A stretch of 64,000 nucleotides of DNA from an uncultured Alphaproteobacteria bacterium (GTDB lineage Bacteria > Pseudomonadota > Alphaproteobacteria > HIMB59 > GCA-002718135), in NCBI GenBank assembly GCA_902621725.1, contig CACNND010000007.1, forward strand, positions 1 to 64,000, read 5' to 3'. Of this stretch, positions 28,280-38,077 are shown piece after piece; position 1 is the stretch's first letter; each line of letters starts with the position of its first letter. Both the position numbers and the translations under genes were made by a program. Under the pieces are notes generated by a model. The model did not search any database and was not told where the DNA came from. It saw nothing but the letters and a program-made list of their open reading frames with translations.

Positions 28280-29374
28280 TTAAGAAGTAATCCAACCGCC
28301 TCCAAGTAATTGGTCATTTTTGTAAAAAACACAAGCTTGTCCAGGAGAGGTTTTATCCAATTCAGTTTTAAATGTAAAAGTTCCATGATCGCTATTTATA
28401 TCAAGAATACCCGGTAAATCCTCCTGAGTTGATCTTATTTTTGCTGAACAATCGAGTCTTTTAGGTTGGATATTGCCACCCAACCAATTAATATTTTTAA
28501 AATTAATTATATTTTTTCTCAATTTTTCTTTTGTACCTAGAGTAATTGAGTTCTGATCTTTATTTATATCTATTACATATAATGCTTCTTTAGAACCACT
28601 AATGCCAATACCCTTTCTTTGACCAATAGTGAAATTACTAATACCATCATGGGTTCCCAGAATGTTTTTATCAATATCGTAAATTATTCCCTTTTTATTT
28701 ACTGTAGGATTTAAATTTTTGACAAGATCTCTATAAGAATTTGATGTTACGAAACATATATCTTGGCTATCAGGTTTATCACTTACAGCAAGTTCATATT
28801 TTTGAGCTAGTTTTCTAATTTCTGATTTAGTGTAATCACCTAAGGGAAACCTGACATAATTTAATTGCTCTTGTAGAGTTGCAAAAAGGAAAAAACTTTG
28901 ATCTTTTGAAAAATCTTTTGCTTTATGTAAACTTGCATTTTCTAGAGAACCTCTTCTTATAGCATAATGGCCTGTGGCTAATGCATCAGCTCCAATTTTT
29001 TTTGCTTCGTTAAGTAAATCTGAAAATTTTACAGTTTGATTACATTTTACACATGGTAAGGGTGTTTCTCCAATTGAGTATGAATCAACAAAATTATTAA
29101 TAACACCATTAAAAAATTTTTCTTGATAATCTAATACTAAGTGTTCGAAACTATATTTTTGAGCTACAGATTTAGCATCTTCAATATCTTTGCCGGCGCA
29201 ACATGATTTACTTTTAGGTACATCAAAATTATTATAAAGCCTTAATGTTACACCAATCACATCATAGCCCTGTTTTTTTAACATAACTGCCGCTACAGAG
29301 CTGTCTACACCGCCAGACATGGCTACAACCACTTTTGTATCCTTTTCTAGCTTATCAAATCCTAAAGAATTCAT
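28280..29374 (-). CDS. mnmA: tRNA-specific 2-thiouridylase MnmA
   Basis: 364 residues from ATG 29374 (a TTG nine bases upstream is less likely). PP-loop VVAMSGGVDSSVAAVMLKK, catalytic cysteine in PLPCVKCNQ, second cysteine in DSQDICFV, and C-terminal TSPGQACVFY. Makes s2U34 in tRNAs for Lys, Glu and Gln using persulfide sulfur. Its place just upstream of the suf operon is a sensible sulfur-trafficking neighbourhood. Confidence 0.96.
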   Translation of the reverse strand: MNSLGFDKLEKDTKVVVAMSGGVDSSVAAVMLKKQGYDVIGVTLRLYNNFDVPKSKSCCAGKDIEDAKSVAQKYSFEHLVLDYQEKFFNGVINNFVDSYSIGETPLPCVKCNQTVKFSDLLNEAKKIGADALATGHYAIRRGSLENASLHKAKDFSKDQSFFLFATLQEQLNYVRFPLGDYTKSEIRKLAQKYELAVSDKPDSQDICFVTSNSYRDLVKNLNPTVNKKGIIYDIDKNILGTHDGISNFTIGQRKGIGISGSKEALYVIDINKDQNSITLGTKEKLRKNIINFKNINWLGGNIQPKRLDCSAKIRSTQEDLPGILDINSDHGTFTFKTELDKTSPGQACVFYKNDQLLGGGWITS

Positions 29375-29430
29375 ATATTTCAAATATCTATATTTACAAA
29401 ATCATATAAGTTCAATATTAGCTTTATCAA

Positions 29431-30075
29431 ATGGTAGATTTATTAATTCCTGGGCCCGAAGGAAAAATAGAGGCTAAATATTCTCATAATAAAAATGAAA
29501 ACTCTCCTATAGTAATCATTTTACACCCAGACCCTTCTAAAGGAGGGACAATGCATACCAAGGTAGTATTTAAATTATACAAAACTTTCATAAATTCTGG
29601 TTTTTCAACAATTAGATTCAACTTTAGAGGTGTAGGTAAAAGTGAAGGAGAGTTTGATGATGGTGAAGGAGAATTGAGTGACGCTGCTTGTATTTTAGAT
29701 TGGTTACAACAATACAATACAAATTCTAAAATTTGTTGGGTTGCAGGGTTTTCATTTGGAGCGTGGATTGCAATGCAATTATTAATGAGAAGACCAGAAA
29801 TTAATGGTTTTGTAAGTATATCACCTCCAGCAAATTTAAGAGATTTTAGTTTTCTTGCTCCTTGCCCATCCTCTGGGTTAATTATTCATGGTGATAAAGA
29901 TAATATTGCCTCTTATGATTCTACAAAAATTTTAGTTGAAAAATTACAAAAACAAAAAAAAGTTGATATAAAATTTAATCCTATAAAAGGTGCAGATCAT
30001 TTCTATGAAAATTATTCAGAAGAATTAGAGCTATCTATCCAAAATTATATTAACGATACAATTTCATCTAATTAA
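29431..30075 (+). CDS. Alpha/beta hydrolase (COG2945 type)
   Basis: 214 residues. Nucleophile elbow AGFSFGAW (Ser about 110), acid in IHGDKDNIA and histidine in GADHFYEN, a complete catalytic triad. The ILHPDPSKGGTMHTKVV and FRGVGKSEGEFDDG stretches are typical of the small cytoplasmic dienelactone-hydrolase-like family widespread in Proteobacteria. Substrate unknown. Divergent from mnmA and three bases upstream of tyrS. Confidence 0.85.
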   Translation: MVDLLIPGPEGKIEAKYSHNKNENSPIVIILHPDPSKGGTMHTKVVFKLYKTFINSGFSTIRFNFRGVGKSEGEFDDGEGELSDAACILDWLQQYNTNSKICWVAGFSFGAWIAMQLLMRRPEINGFVSISPPANLRDFSFLAPCPSSGLIIHGDKDNIASYDSTKILVEKLQKQKKVDIKFNPIKGADHFYENYSEELELSIQNYINDTISSN

Positions 30076-30078
30076 AAT

Positions 30079-31320
30079 ATGAATTTTAAATCTGCATTTC
30101 TTCATGAAATATATTCCAGAGGATTTATTTATCAATCCACTGACCTGAATGATCTTGATAATATAATGAATAAAAAAAAGGTCTCGGGCTACATTGGATT
30201 TGATATTACAAGTGATAGCCTTCATATCGGCAGTTTGGTTCAACTTATGTTATTACATTGGCTAGATTTTTATGGTCATAATGCCATTGCTTTGGTTGGA
30301 GGTGGAACAACTTTAATTGGAGATCCTTCAGGAAAAGACTCGACTAGAAAAATTTTAAGTAAAGAGGATATTGATAAAAATATTGAAAATGTAAAAAGAA
30401 TTTTTGACAGATTTATTAATATAAAAAAAAATAGTTTTGTAATAAATAATTATGAATGGCTTTCTAATATTAATTATATAGAATTTCTTAGAGACATAGG
30501 CAGTAGAATAACTTTGAACAAGATGCTTACATTTGAAGCAGTAAAAAGTAGAATTGAAAGAGAACAAGCATTGACTTTTTTAGAATTTAATTATGTTTTA
30601 CTTCAAGCTTATGATTTTTATTATTTAAATAAAAATCATGACTGTATTTTACAGATGGGTGGATCTGATCAATGGGGTAATATAGTCAGTGGGATAGATT
30701 TGATTAGAAAAATAAATAATCAACAAGCATTTGGTATTACTTCTCCATTAATAACAAATGCTGATGGAACCAAAATGGGAAAAACCGTTGATGGAGCAAT
30801 ATGGCTAGATACTAAAAAAATTACTAACTACAATTTTTATCAATATTGGAGGAATATTGATGATAATTATGTACCATCATTCTTAAATTTATTTACAACA
30901 CTTCCACTGAATGAAATAGAAAAATTATCTGCATTAAAAGATAAAGAAATTAATGAAGCTAAAAAAATACTTGCTTTCGAGGTTACAAAAATTGTAAGGG
31001 GCAAAGAAAGTGCTGAAGAAGCTCTAGAAATTTCTAGAAACATTTTTGACTCAAAAATTAATGATGATAGACTTAATAATTATTCAGTGGATTCAAATAA
31101 AATTGAGTCAAACAATTTTTCAATAATAGATGCAATTGAAAACCTTAAGTTAGTGAATAGTAGATCTGAAATAAAAAGATTAGTTAAATCAAATGGTATC
31201 AAGGTAAATGACATAATTTACAAAGAAGAAAATTTTTCTTTAAAAAGCTTCTCTAAAAATGATGAAATTAAAATTTCAGTGGGAAAGAAAAAAATTGGTA
31301 TACTTTATATTAGTAAATAA
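30079..31320 (+). CDS. tyrS: Tyrosyl-tRNA synthetase
   Basis: 413 residues, full length. Class I signatures: SDSLHIGSLVQ (HIGH type) and TKMGKTVDG (KMSKS variant KMGKT, usual for bacterial TyrRS). Substrate pocket GGSDQWGN. C-terminal S4 domain (SRSEIKRLVKSNGIKVN). Ends seven bases before the 3' end of the convergent prfB gene with no obvious terminator between. Confidence 0.96.
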   Translation: MNFKSAFLHEIYSRGFIYQSTDLNDLDNIMNKKKVSGYIGFDITSDSLHIGSLVQLMLLHWLDFYGHNAIALVGGGTTLIGDPSGKDSTRKILSKEDIDKNIENVKRIFDRFINIKKNSFVINNYEWLSNINYIEFLRDIGSRITLNKMLTFEAVKSRIEREQALTFLEFNYVLLQAYDFYYLNKNHDCILQMGGSDQWGNIVSGIDLIRKINNQQAFGITSPLITNADGTKMGKTVDGAIWLDTKKITNYNFYQYWRNIDDNYVPSFLNLFTTLPLNEIEKLSALKDKEINEAKKILAFEVTKIVRGKESAEEALEISRNIFDSKINDDRLNNYSVDSNKIESNNFSIIDAIENLKLVNSRSEIKRLVKSNGIKVNDIIYKEENFSLKSFSKNDEIKISVGKKKIGILYISK

Positions 31321-31326
31321 TCTAAT

Positions 31327-32425
31327 TTATGATATCTGTGACATTTCTAAAAACTTATTTATTTTTCCATCTAAAACATCACTAACGTTAGAAGTTTCAT
31401 AACCAGATCGATTATCTTTGACAAGTTTGTAGGGGTGCAGAATATAAGATCTTATTTGATTCCCCCACCCTATTTCCTTTTTATTTTGGTTTGATAAATT
31501 TTCAGCTTCTTTTCTTTTTTGCATCTCTCTTTCAAATAACCTGGATTTTAACATTTTTAAAGCATTGGCTTTATTTTTATGTTGAGATCTATCACTTTGA
31601 CATTGAACAACAATATTTGTTGGTATGTGAGTTATTCTAACTGCGCTATCAGTTTTATTGACATGCTGTCCTCCAGCTCCTGAAGCTCTGTATGTATCTA
31701 TTCTCATTTCATTTTCATTAATTTCTATTTCAATTTTATCATCTATTTCTGGATAAACCCAAATACTGGCAAAACTAGTATGCCTTCTTTTATTACTATC
31801 AAAAGGAGAAATTCTAACCAATCTATGAATGCCACTTTCATTCTTAAGCCAACCATATGCATATTCATATTCAATTTTTAAAGTGCAAGATTTGATACCT
31901 GCTTCCTCTCCTCTAATTTCTTGCAATAGAGAAACTTTACAACTCTGCTGATTTTCAGCCCACCTGATATACATTCTTTGTAGCATTAATGCCCAGTCTT
32001 GACTTTCTGTACCACCGGCACCTGCATGTATTTCTAAAAATGTATTTAAGATATCTTCTTTTTCACTCATTAAATTTAGATATCTAAGATGAATTGAAGT
32101 ATCTAAAACAATTTTAGTTTCTTTAAGAAGTTCAGTTAAGTCATTTCTATCATTTTCTTTGTAAAATAAATTATAAAGCTCTTCTATATTTAAAATAGAA
32201 TCTTTTAGATTATTATAGTCTTCAATTTTTTTTTCAAAAAATTTAATTTCTTGAAAAATTAACTTGCCTTCATTATTTTTCCAAATGTTTGGATCAGCAC
32301 TTTTTTTCTTAAGGTTTATTAAATCAGATTGGATTGTTTTTAAGTCAAACCACCCTCCTTATAAGATCAAAGTTAGACCTTATTTCTCTAATATTTTGTT
32401 CAATCTTTTCTTTTATTTCAATCAT
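31327..32425 (-). CDS. prfB: Peptide chain release factor 2, with programmed +1 frameshift
   Basis: Full gene of 365 residues made of two frames. ATG at 32425 opens 26 codons ending at an in-frame TGA (32345-32347); a +1 shift there enters the long frame to 31327. Domain signs: anticodon-like SPF at about 206-208 (RISPFDSNKRRHTSF) and GGQ at about 251-253 (GAGGQHVNK), exactly E. coli-like spacing. RF2 reads UGA and UAA. The frameshift is the well-known autoregulation of RF2 level: low RF2 lets the ribosome stall at UGA and shift. Nearby mrcA ends 11 bases upstream of this start. Confidence 0.95.
32345..32359 (-). promoter_or_regulatory. prfB programmed +1 frameshift signal, GTT-TGA variant
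   Basis: On the coding strand: a Shine-Dalgarno-like AGGAGG (32354-32359), three bases, slip codon GTT (32348-32350), then TGA followed by C. The spacing matches the classic RF2 element. The slip codon is GTT (Val), not the usual CTT (Leu). Confidence 0.9.
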
Positions 32426-32436
32426 AATAATTATTT

Positions 32437-34785
32437 TTATTTATTTAATAAACCACCAGTACCTGAAATGGAATTATTTTGTATGTTGTTTAGACTATCT
32501 ATAATATTGAAATTATTATTGAAAGGTTCAGTGCCTACTAAATAAGGCTCTAAAATGCTTTCTTTATTGTTTGATGCTAAACCAGTATTTGGATCGATTC
32601 TAACGAAACTTATACCAGATGGAATTTTAAATGGTATTTTATTGGAATTAATACCTAATTTTTTTGCAAAATCTTTAAAAATTGGAACTGCCACTGAAGA
32701 TGCAGTTTGCTTATATCCAAGAGATTTGGGTTTATCATGACCAATATAAATTCCAACAACTAAATTAGGTGTATAAGCAATAAACCAAGCATCTTTATTA
32801 TCATTTGTTGTACCTGTTTTACCTGCAAGAGGTACATTAAGATTATTTAATTTTTTTGCAGTTCCTCTTGTTATCACACCTTCCATCATGGAGGTAATTT
32901 GGTATGCAATTTTTGAATTTATAACAACTTTTTTTTTATCAATTATTTTTGGAACAGATTTATTGTTAAAATTTTCTAAATTACAGTTCTGACATTTTGC
33001 ATTATTTGAAGAATAGATTTTTTTACCATTCTTAGCATAAATACTTTTAATTAATTTTGGTTGAATGTGATAACCTCCATTTGCAATAATGCCATAAGCA
33101 TTAGTTAAATCAATCAAGGATACTGCACCGGAACCTAAAGCCATTGAAAGTTGATTGGTAATACCAGTTCCAATTCCAAAATCTTCAACTAAATTATTTA
33201 TTTTTTTCATTCCAATATTATTAGCTAATCTTACAGTCATTAAATTCCTTGATTTTTCAATACCGGTTCTCATTGTTGTAAGTCCATAAAACTCTTCTGT
33301 ATAATTTGCAGGCTTCCATTTTGGAAGACCTGGACCCTGATCAACAACATATGGCGCATCGAGAATTAGTGTTGAGGGTGTATATCCTTCATTTAATGCA
33401 GCTAAATATACAAAAGGCTTAAAAGCAGAGCCAGGTTGCCTTTTCGCTTGTGTGGCCCTGTTAAATTGACTTAGTTTAAAACTAAAACCTCCAGATAAAG
33501 CAAGCACATGTCCATTATGAGGATTTAACACAATAATAGAGCCATTAACTTTTGGTACTTGTCTTATAATTAAAATATTATTTATTTCTTCAATAAAAAT
33601 TACATCACCAATCTCAAAATTGTGCTTCAACAACCATCTGTTTTCATCAATATCTAAATCTATTTTTCTTTCACTTTTGTTAATATTTTGAATGACGATT
33701 TTTTTATTATGTTTTTTCTTGGTTATTATAACTGGTTTCCAATATTCGTAAGGAGATAAGTCTGTGAATGTTGCATAATTTTTTACAAATTTACTTAATG
33801 AAAGGTTATCTAAAGTTCCATGCCAACCTGTTTTTTTATCATGATTAATTATTCCATTAATTAAACTTTGATTAGCTAAAGTTTGTATATTAGAGTTGAT
33901 AGACGTTTTAATAACTAATCCATTTGAATATAAATCTTCTTTGCCATAATTTTTATAAAGATTTTTTCTTATTTCCTCATAGTAATAATCTGCTGTCTTA
34001 AAATTATATTCTAATCTTTTATAAGTTTTTAAAGCTCTTTTTTTATAATGAAGTTGGGTCTCATTGATATAACCATTATAATACATTCTATCAATTACCC
34101 AATTTCTCCTGTCTATAGCGTTATTATAATTTGTTTTTGGATTATAATTATTTGGTGCTTTTGGAAGTGCAGCTAGGTATGCAATTTCGTGTAACTCTAA
34201 ATCATAAATAGACTTGTTAAAATAATTTAAACTTGCACTTGCAATACCATAAGAGCCATATCCTAAATATATATCGTTTAAATATAGTTCTAAAATTTGA
34301 TCTTTTGTAAGTATATTTTCTATTCTAATAGCTAAAAGAATTTCTTTTATTTTTCTTTCATAAGATACTTCATTGCTTAAAATTAAATTTTTAACAACTT
34401 GCTGAGTTATTGTTGATGCACCTACAACTCTTTTATTTGTACCTTGAGATAAGAAATTGGTTATTATTGCTCTAAAAATAGCAATATAATCTATACCAAA
34501 ATGTTGATAAAAATTCTTATCTTCAGCAGAAATAAAAGCATTTTTGATTTTTTGAGGGATTCTATTAACCGGTATAAAAATTCTTTCCTCATAATAAAAG
34601 CTTTTTAACAATAACCCATCAGAACTATAGACTCTAGATGATAATTTAGGCTGATAATTAATTATTTTTTCATAAGAGGGTAAAAGTGGTGAAAATTTCC
34701 ATAGAGTATAGAAAAAAATACTGCTTAAAGTAATAACTACTAAAGTAAAGAAAACTAAAAGAAATTTAATATATCTAATAATCAT
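32437..34785 (-). CDS. mrcA: Penicillin-binding protein 1A (bifunctional peptidoglycan synthase)
   Basis: 782 residues. N-terminal membrane anchor (about 8-28); glycosyltransferase domain with EDKNFYQHFGID (about 93-104), STITQQVVKN and KIKEILLAIRIE; transpeptidase domain with the SxxK serine in PGSAFKPF, KSRNLMTVRLA, and AGKTGTTNDNKDAWF. Builds and crosslinks peptidoglycan in the periplasm. The mrcA-prfB order, divergent from rne, is the alphaproteobacterial arrangement, but the amiC amidase gene often found between rne and mrcA is absent. Confidence 0.95.
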   Translation of the reverse strand: MIIRYIKFLLVFFTLVVITLSSIFFYTLWKFSPLLPSYEKIINYQPKLSSRVYSSDGLLLKSFYYEERIFIPVNRIPQKIKNAFISAEDKNFYQHFGIDYIAIFRAIITNFLSQGTNKRVVGASTITQQVVKNLILSNEVSYERKIKEILLAIRIENILTKDQILELYLNDIYLGYGSYGIASASLNYFNKSIYDLELHEIAYLAALPKAPNNYNPKTNYNNAIDRRNWVIDRMYYNGYINETQLHYKKRALKTYKRLEYNFKTADYYYEEIRKNLYKNYGKEDLYSNGLVIKTSINSNIQTLANQSLINGIINHDKKTGWHGTLDNLSLSKFVKNYATFTDLSPYEYWKPVIITKKKHNKKIVIQNINKSERKIDLDIDENRWLLKHNFEIGDVIFIEEINNILIIRQVPKVNGSIIVLNPHNGHVLALSGGFSFKLSQFNRATQAKRQPGSAFKPFVYLAALNEGYTPSTLILDAPYVVDQGPGLPKWKPANYTEEFYGLTTMRTGIEKSRNLMTVRLANNIGMKKINNLVEDFGIGTGITNQLSMALGSGAVSLIDLTNAYGIIANGGYHIQPKLIKSIYAKNGKKIYSSNNAKCQNCNLENFNNKSVPKIIDKKKVVINSKIAYQITSMMEGVITRGTAKKLNNLNVPLAGKTGTTNDNKDAWFIAYTPNLVVGIYIGHDKPKSLGYKQTASSVAVPIFKDFAKKLGINSNKIPFKIPSGISFVRIDPNTGLASNNKESILEPYLVGTEPFNNNFNIIDSLNNIQNNSISGTGGLLNK

Positions 34786-34904
34786 TTATAAATATATCAT
34801 AATCTACATTGTGAAATAGGTAAAAATATGACATTAGCAATAATACAATCGTACATATCAAAAATGATTAATTTTACAAAAAATATTTATGGAGTTTCGG
34901 CTAT
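34786..34904. promoter_or_regulatory. Divergent intergenic region mrcA / rne
   Basis: 119 bp between two outward-reading genes; promoters for both must lie here. A GGAG-type ribosome binding site precedes rne by about ten bases (TATGGAGTTTCGG). In other Proteobacteria the rne leader has a feedback hairpin; I cannot identify one here with confidence. Confidence 0.4.
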
Positions 34905-36803
34905 ATGTCAAAGAATATACTTATCGATACAACTAATCAAAATGAAACAAGAATTGCAGTTACGGAAAATGGTAAGCTTGATGATTTTGAAATTGAAACA
35001 AACAAAAATAGCACTTTAAAGGGAGATGTTTATTTAGCTAAAATTACAAGAATTGAACCATCTCTTCAAGCAGCATTTGTTGAATTTGGATCAAATAGAA
35101 ATGGATTTTTACCGCTTTCAGAAATCCATCCTGATTATTTTAAAATTCCAGCTTCAGATGAAAAGCTATTAAATGAGTTGAATGATAAAATTTATAAACA
35201 AAGCTTAAATCAAGATAACGAAATAGTTGATAACGATGATAAAGAATTTCAAAGAAATTTAGAAGATAATGAAGATAAAATAGAAGAAATTAATGATAAG
35301 GAAAAAAATATTAAAAGAATAAAAACAAAAAAATTAAATCCAAAAAAGGAATATTTTAATTTTTTTAAAAAATATAAAATACAAGATGTTATTAAACCTA
35401 GGCAAGTTATTCTAGTTCAAATAAATAAAGAGGAAAGAGGGCTAAAGGGTGCAGCTTTAACAACTTATTTATCTTTTGCGGGAAGGTATTGTGTTTTAAT
35501 GCCAAACAGTATGAATAACGATGGAATTTCAAGAAAAATAGGAGATTTAGAAGAAAGAAATAAATTAAAACAAATTCTTTCATCAGTAGATATTCCAGAT
35601 AAAATGTCAGTGATTGTTAGAACCGCGGGAATAGGTAAAAATAAAAAAGAAATTTCTAAAGATCTTACTTTTTTAGTTTCACAATGGAACAAAATAAGAG
35701 AAACAACACTAAAATCTGAAGCTCCTAAATTAATATATGAAGAAGGGAATGTTCTGAAAAGAACTGTAAGAGATTTGTTGACAGAAGATGTTGAAAAAAT
35801 TCTTGTTGAAGGAAAAGATGGATATGAAAAAGTTAAAAAATTTGCAAAAAATATTGTTCCTACTTATGCAAAAAAAATAAAACAATTTAAATCAGGTGAA
35901 AATTCCTTATTCGCAGAAAATAATATTGAAACCCAAATTAATGAACTTTTTAGTTTAAATGTTAAACTAACATCAGGAGGTTCTATTGTTATTAATACAA
36001 CAGAAGCCTTGGTAGCTATAGATGTAAATTCTGGTAAAAATACTTCTGAAAGAAATATTGAAAGTACTGCCTTAAAAACAAATACAGAAGCAGCAGTTGA
36101 AATTGCAAGGCAATTAAGATTAAGAGATTTAGGGGGCTTAGTAGTTATCGATTTTATAGATATGGATGACTACAGAAATAACTTTAAAGTAGAAAAAACT
36201 ATGAAAACTGCTCTTATAAGAGATAGAGCAAGAGTTCAGATCGGCAGAATAAGTATGTTCGGCCTAATGGAACTTTCTAGGCAGAGATTAAGATCAAGCT
36301 TAATTGATAAATCATTTGAAAAATGTAACTATTGTCAAGGCTCAGGTCTTTTATTAAATTCAAATTCAATAAGTGAGCAAATTATAAAGGTTATAAAAGA
36401 AAAATTATCTAATGATCATAATCAGACAGTAAATGTAAAATGTAACACAGTTTTAGCTCAAAACTTAATTAATATGAAAAAAAATGAAATATTAAGTTTG
36501 GAAAAAATTTACAATTCAAAAATAAACTTCATTTTTGAGAATCAAATTTCATTACATGACCCAATTATTGAAACTGAAAATATAAAAAAAACTGATAACA
36601 AATTAGTTAAAATAGCAAAGAAAACAGAAAAAAAAGAAAAAATTGTAAAGAAAAAAACAATTAAGAAAAAAAAGAGTACATTAAATTCTAAAAATATAAA
36701 TAAAAAGAAAGATGATAACTTGAGTCTAGAAGCTGAAAATATTGATACTAAAAATTCAGAAATTGATAATAATAAGGAAGAAAAAACAGGATGGTGGTCT
36801 TAA
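34905..36803 (+). CDS. rne: Ribonuclease E/G
   Basis: 632 residues. The N-terminal S1 fold (KGDVYLAKITRIEPSLQAAFVEFG...GFLPLSEIH) is split by an acidic/lysine-rich insertion at about 85-150, as in other alphaproteobacterial RNase E. Catalytic metal aspartates in VAIDVNSGKN and VVIDFIDMDD; zinc-link CNYCQGSG. The tail after about residue 510 is short and lysine-rich, so the degradosome scaffold is much reduced. Endonuclease for mRNA decay and rRNA/tRNA processing. It overlaps the next gene by 13 nt. Confidence 0.95.
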   Translation: MSKNILIDTTNQNETRIAVTENGKLDDFEIETNKNSTLKGDVYLAKITRIEPSLQAAFVEFGSNRNGFLPLSEIHPDYFKIPASDEKLLNELNDKIYKQSLNQDNEIVDNDDKEFQRNLEDNEDKIEEINDKEKNIKRIKTKKLNPKKEYFNFFKKYKIQDVIKPRQVILVQINKEERGLKGAALTTYLSFAGRYCVLMPNSMNNDGISRKIGDLEERNKLKQILSSVDIPDKMSVIVRTAGIGKNKKEISKDLTFLVSQWNKIRETTLKSEAPKLIYEEGNVLKRTVRDLLTEDVEKILVEGKDGYEKVKKFAKNIVPTYAKKIKQFKSGENSLFAENNIETQINELFSLNVKLTSGGSIVINTTEALVAIDVNSGKNTSERNIESTALKTNTEAAVEIARQLRLRDLGGLVVIDFIDMDDYRNNFKVEKTMKTALIRDRARVQIGRISMFGLMELSRQRLRSSLIDKSFEKCNYCQGSGLLLNSNSISEQIIKVIKEKLSNDHNQTVNVKCNTVLAQNLINMKKNEILSLEKIYNSKINFIFENQISLHDPIIETENIKKTDNKLVKIAKKTEKKEKIVKKKTIKKKKSTLNSKNINKKKDDNLSLEAENIDTKNSEIDNNKEEKTGWWS

Positions 36804-38077
36804 AAAAAATATTAGTTTTTATTTTATTTTTTTATTTATCATCAAAAAATTCTTTTGCTTCACAAATATTAGATTATGAAACAGAAAAATTAATTTATGA
36901 TATCATTGCAGATATTAAAAAAGTAAACAAAATAAAGAAAAAAATTTTTTTTAGAATTAATGATAATGATGAAATTAATGCTTTTGTTGACGAAACAAAC
37001 ACAGTACATATAAATTCTGGTTTAATACAATATTCAGATGATTATGTTGCTCTTCTGTCTGTTTTGGCACATGAGATTGGGCACATTGATTTAAACCATG
37101 TTTCTGTACGAAAGAAAGTTTTAGAAGATAATAAAAGAAATAACGATCTTACTTTGCTAACCGTTATTGCAGGATCGTTTATGACTCAAAGACCTGAATT
37201 CATACAAGGTAGCATAGTTAGTTCAGCAGCCATATCAAATAGATACATTAATTTTAGTAAAGAACAAGAAATAGAGGCAGATATTTATGCTCTTAAGACG
37301 CTAACACTACTTAATACTAACTCTAATTCTGTCATAAATTTATTAAAAACAATTGAACAAAAGTTATTAGAAAAAGGTTTTTCAAAAGATATGCAAAGAA
37401 TTAGTACTCATCCATATTTTAAAGATAGGGTTCAACTGATAAAATTCTTTGAAAAAAACAAGAATAATAATTTTAACGATGACTATAATCAAAGATTCAA
37501 TTTTATTAAGGCTAAATTTATAGGTTATAGTAATATTAACTATAAACTTAGTGATTTAGAAGAACCTTTTAAGACTTATGCTAAATCTATTAGATACTCC
37601 AAGAACGGTGATTTAAAAATGTCATTAAAAAATTTAAATAACATAATTAAACAAAATTCTAAAAATGGGTTTTTACTTGAAACTAAAGCTGATATTTTAT
37701 TTTCACATGGCTTCACAAAAGAAGCAGTGAAGTTTTATAAAAAAAATTTAAAATATTATCCTTATAATTTTTATGCAAAAATAAGAATTTTTGAAAATAT
37801 AAAGACTGAAAATTTATCTGAATATGAATTAATGACAATTTTTCAGGAAAATAAAGATCTTCTCTTTAGGTATTTTAATAATAAAAATGTTTTATTTAAA
37901 TATCAAAAATTATCTAAACAATTGAAAAAAATAGAATGGATTAACTTTTTAAATTTTTATTTAGAGATTGGAAATATGGAGAGTAGTGATATAAACAAAA
38001 AAATTTTATCTTTTAAAGAGACTAAAGATAAAGATTTACTAAAATTATTGGGTTTATTAGAAAATAAAATCTCATGA
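36791..38077 (+). CDS. M48-family metalloprotease with C-terminal TPR-like region (BepA-like)
   Basis: 428 residues. Signal peptide over about 1-24 (hydrophobic core, cleavage after SFA). Zinc motif HEIGH at 94-98 and third ligand in KEQEIEADIYAL. The C-terminal half (about 240-428) is helical and repetitive, compatible with TPRs. BepA-type proteases work in the periplasm on outer-membrane protein assembly quality control. Start overlaps rne by 13 nt. Confidence 0.88.
   Translation: MVVLKKILVFILFFYLSSKNSFASQILDYETEKLIYDIIADIKKVNKIKKKIFFRINDNDEINAFVDETNTVHINSGLIQYSDDYVALLSVLAHEIGHIDLNHVSVRKKVLEDNKRNNDLTLLTVIAGSFMTQRPEFIQGSIVSSAAISNRYINFSKEQEIEADIYALKTLTLLNTNSNSVINLLKTIEQKLLEKGFSKDMQRISTHPYFKDRVQLIKFFEKNKNNNFNDDYNQRFNFIKAKFIGYSNINYKLSDLEEPFKTYAKSIRYSKNGDLKMSLKNLNNIIKQNSKNGFLLETKADILFSHGFTKEAVKFYKKNLKYYPYNFYAKIRIFENIKTENLSEYELMTIFQENKDLLFRYFNNKNVLFKYQKLSKQLKKIEWINFLNFYLEIGNMESSDINKKILSFKETKDKDLLKLLGLLENKIS

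Noticed and set aside
31327-32070. 247-residue release factor 2 from an internal ATG
   Set aside because: A programmed frameshift links it to a proper N-terminal frame, giving the full 365 residues.
34828-35019. 63-residue plus-strand ORF at the start of rne
   Set aside because: It overlaps the rne N-terminus in another frame and shows no protein-like features; rne explains this stretch.
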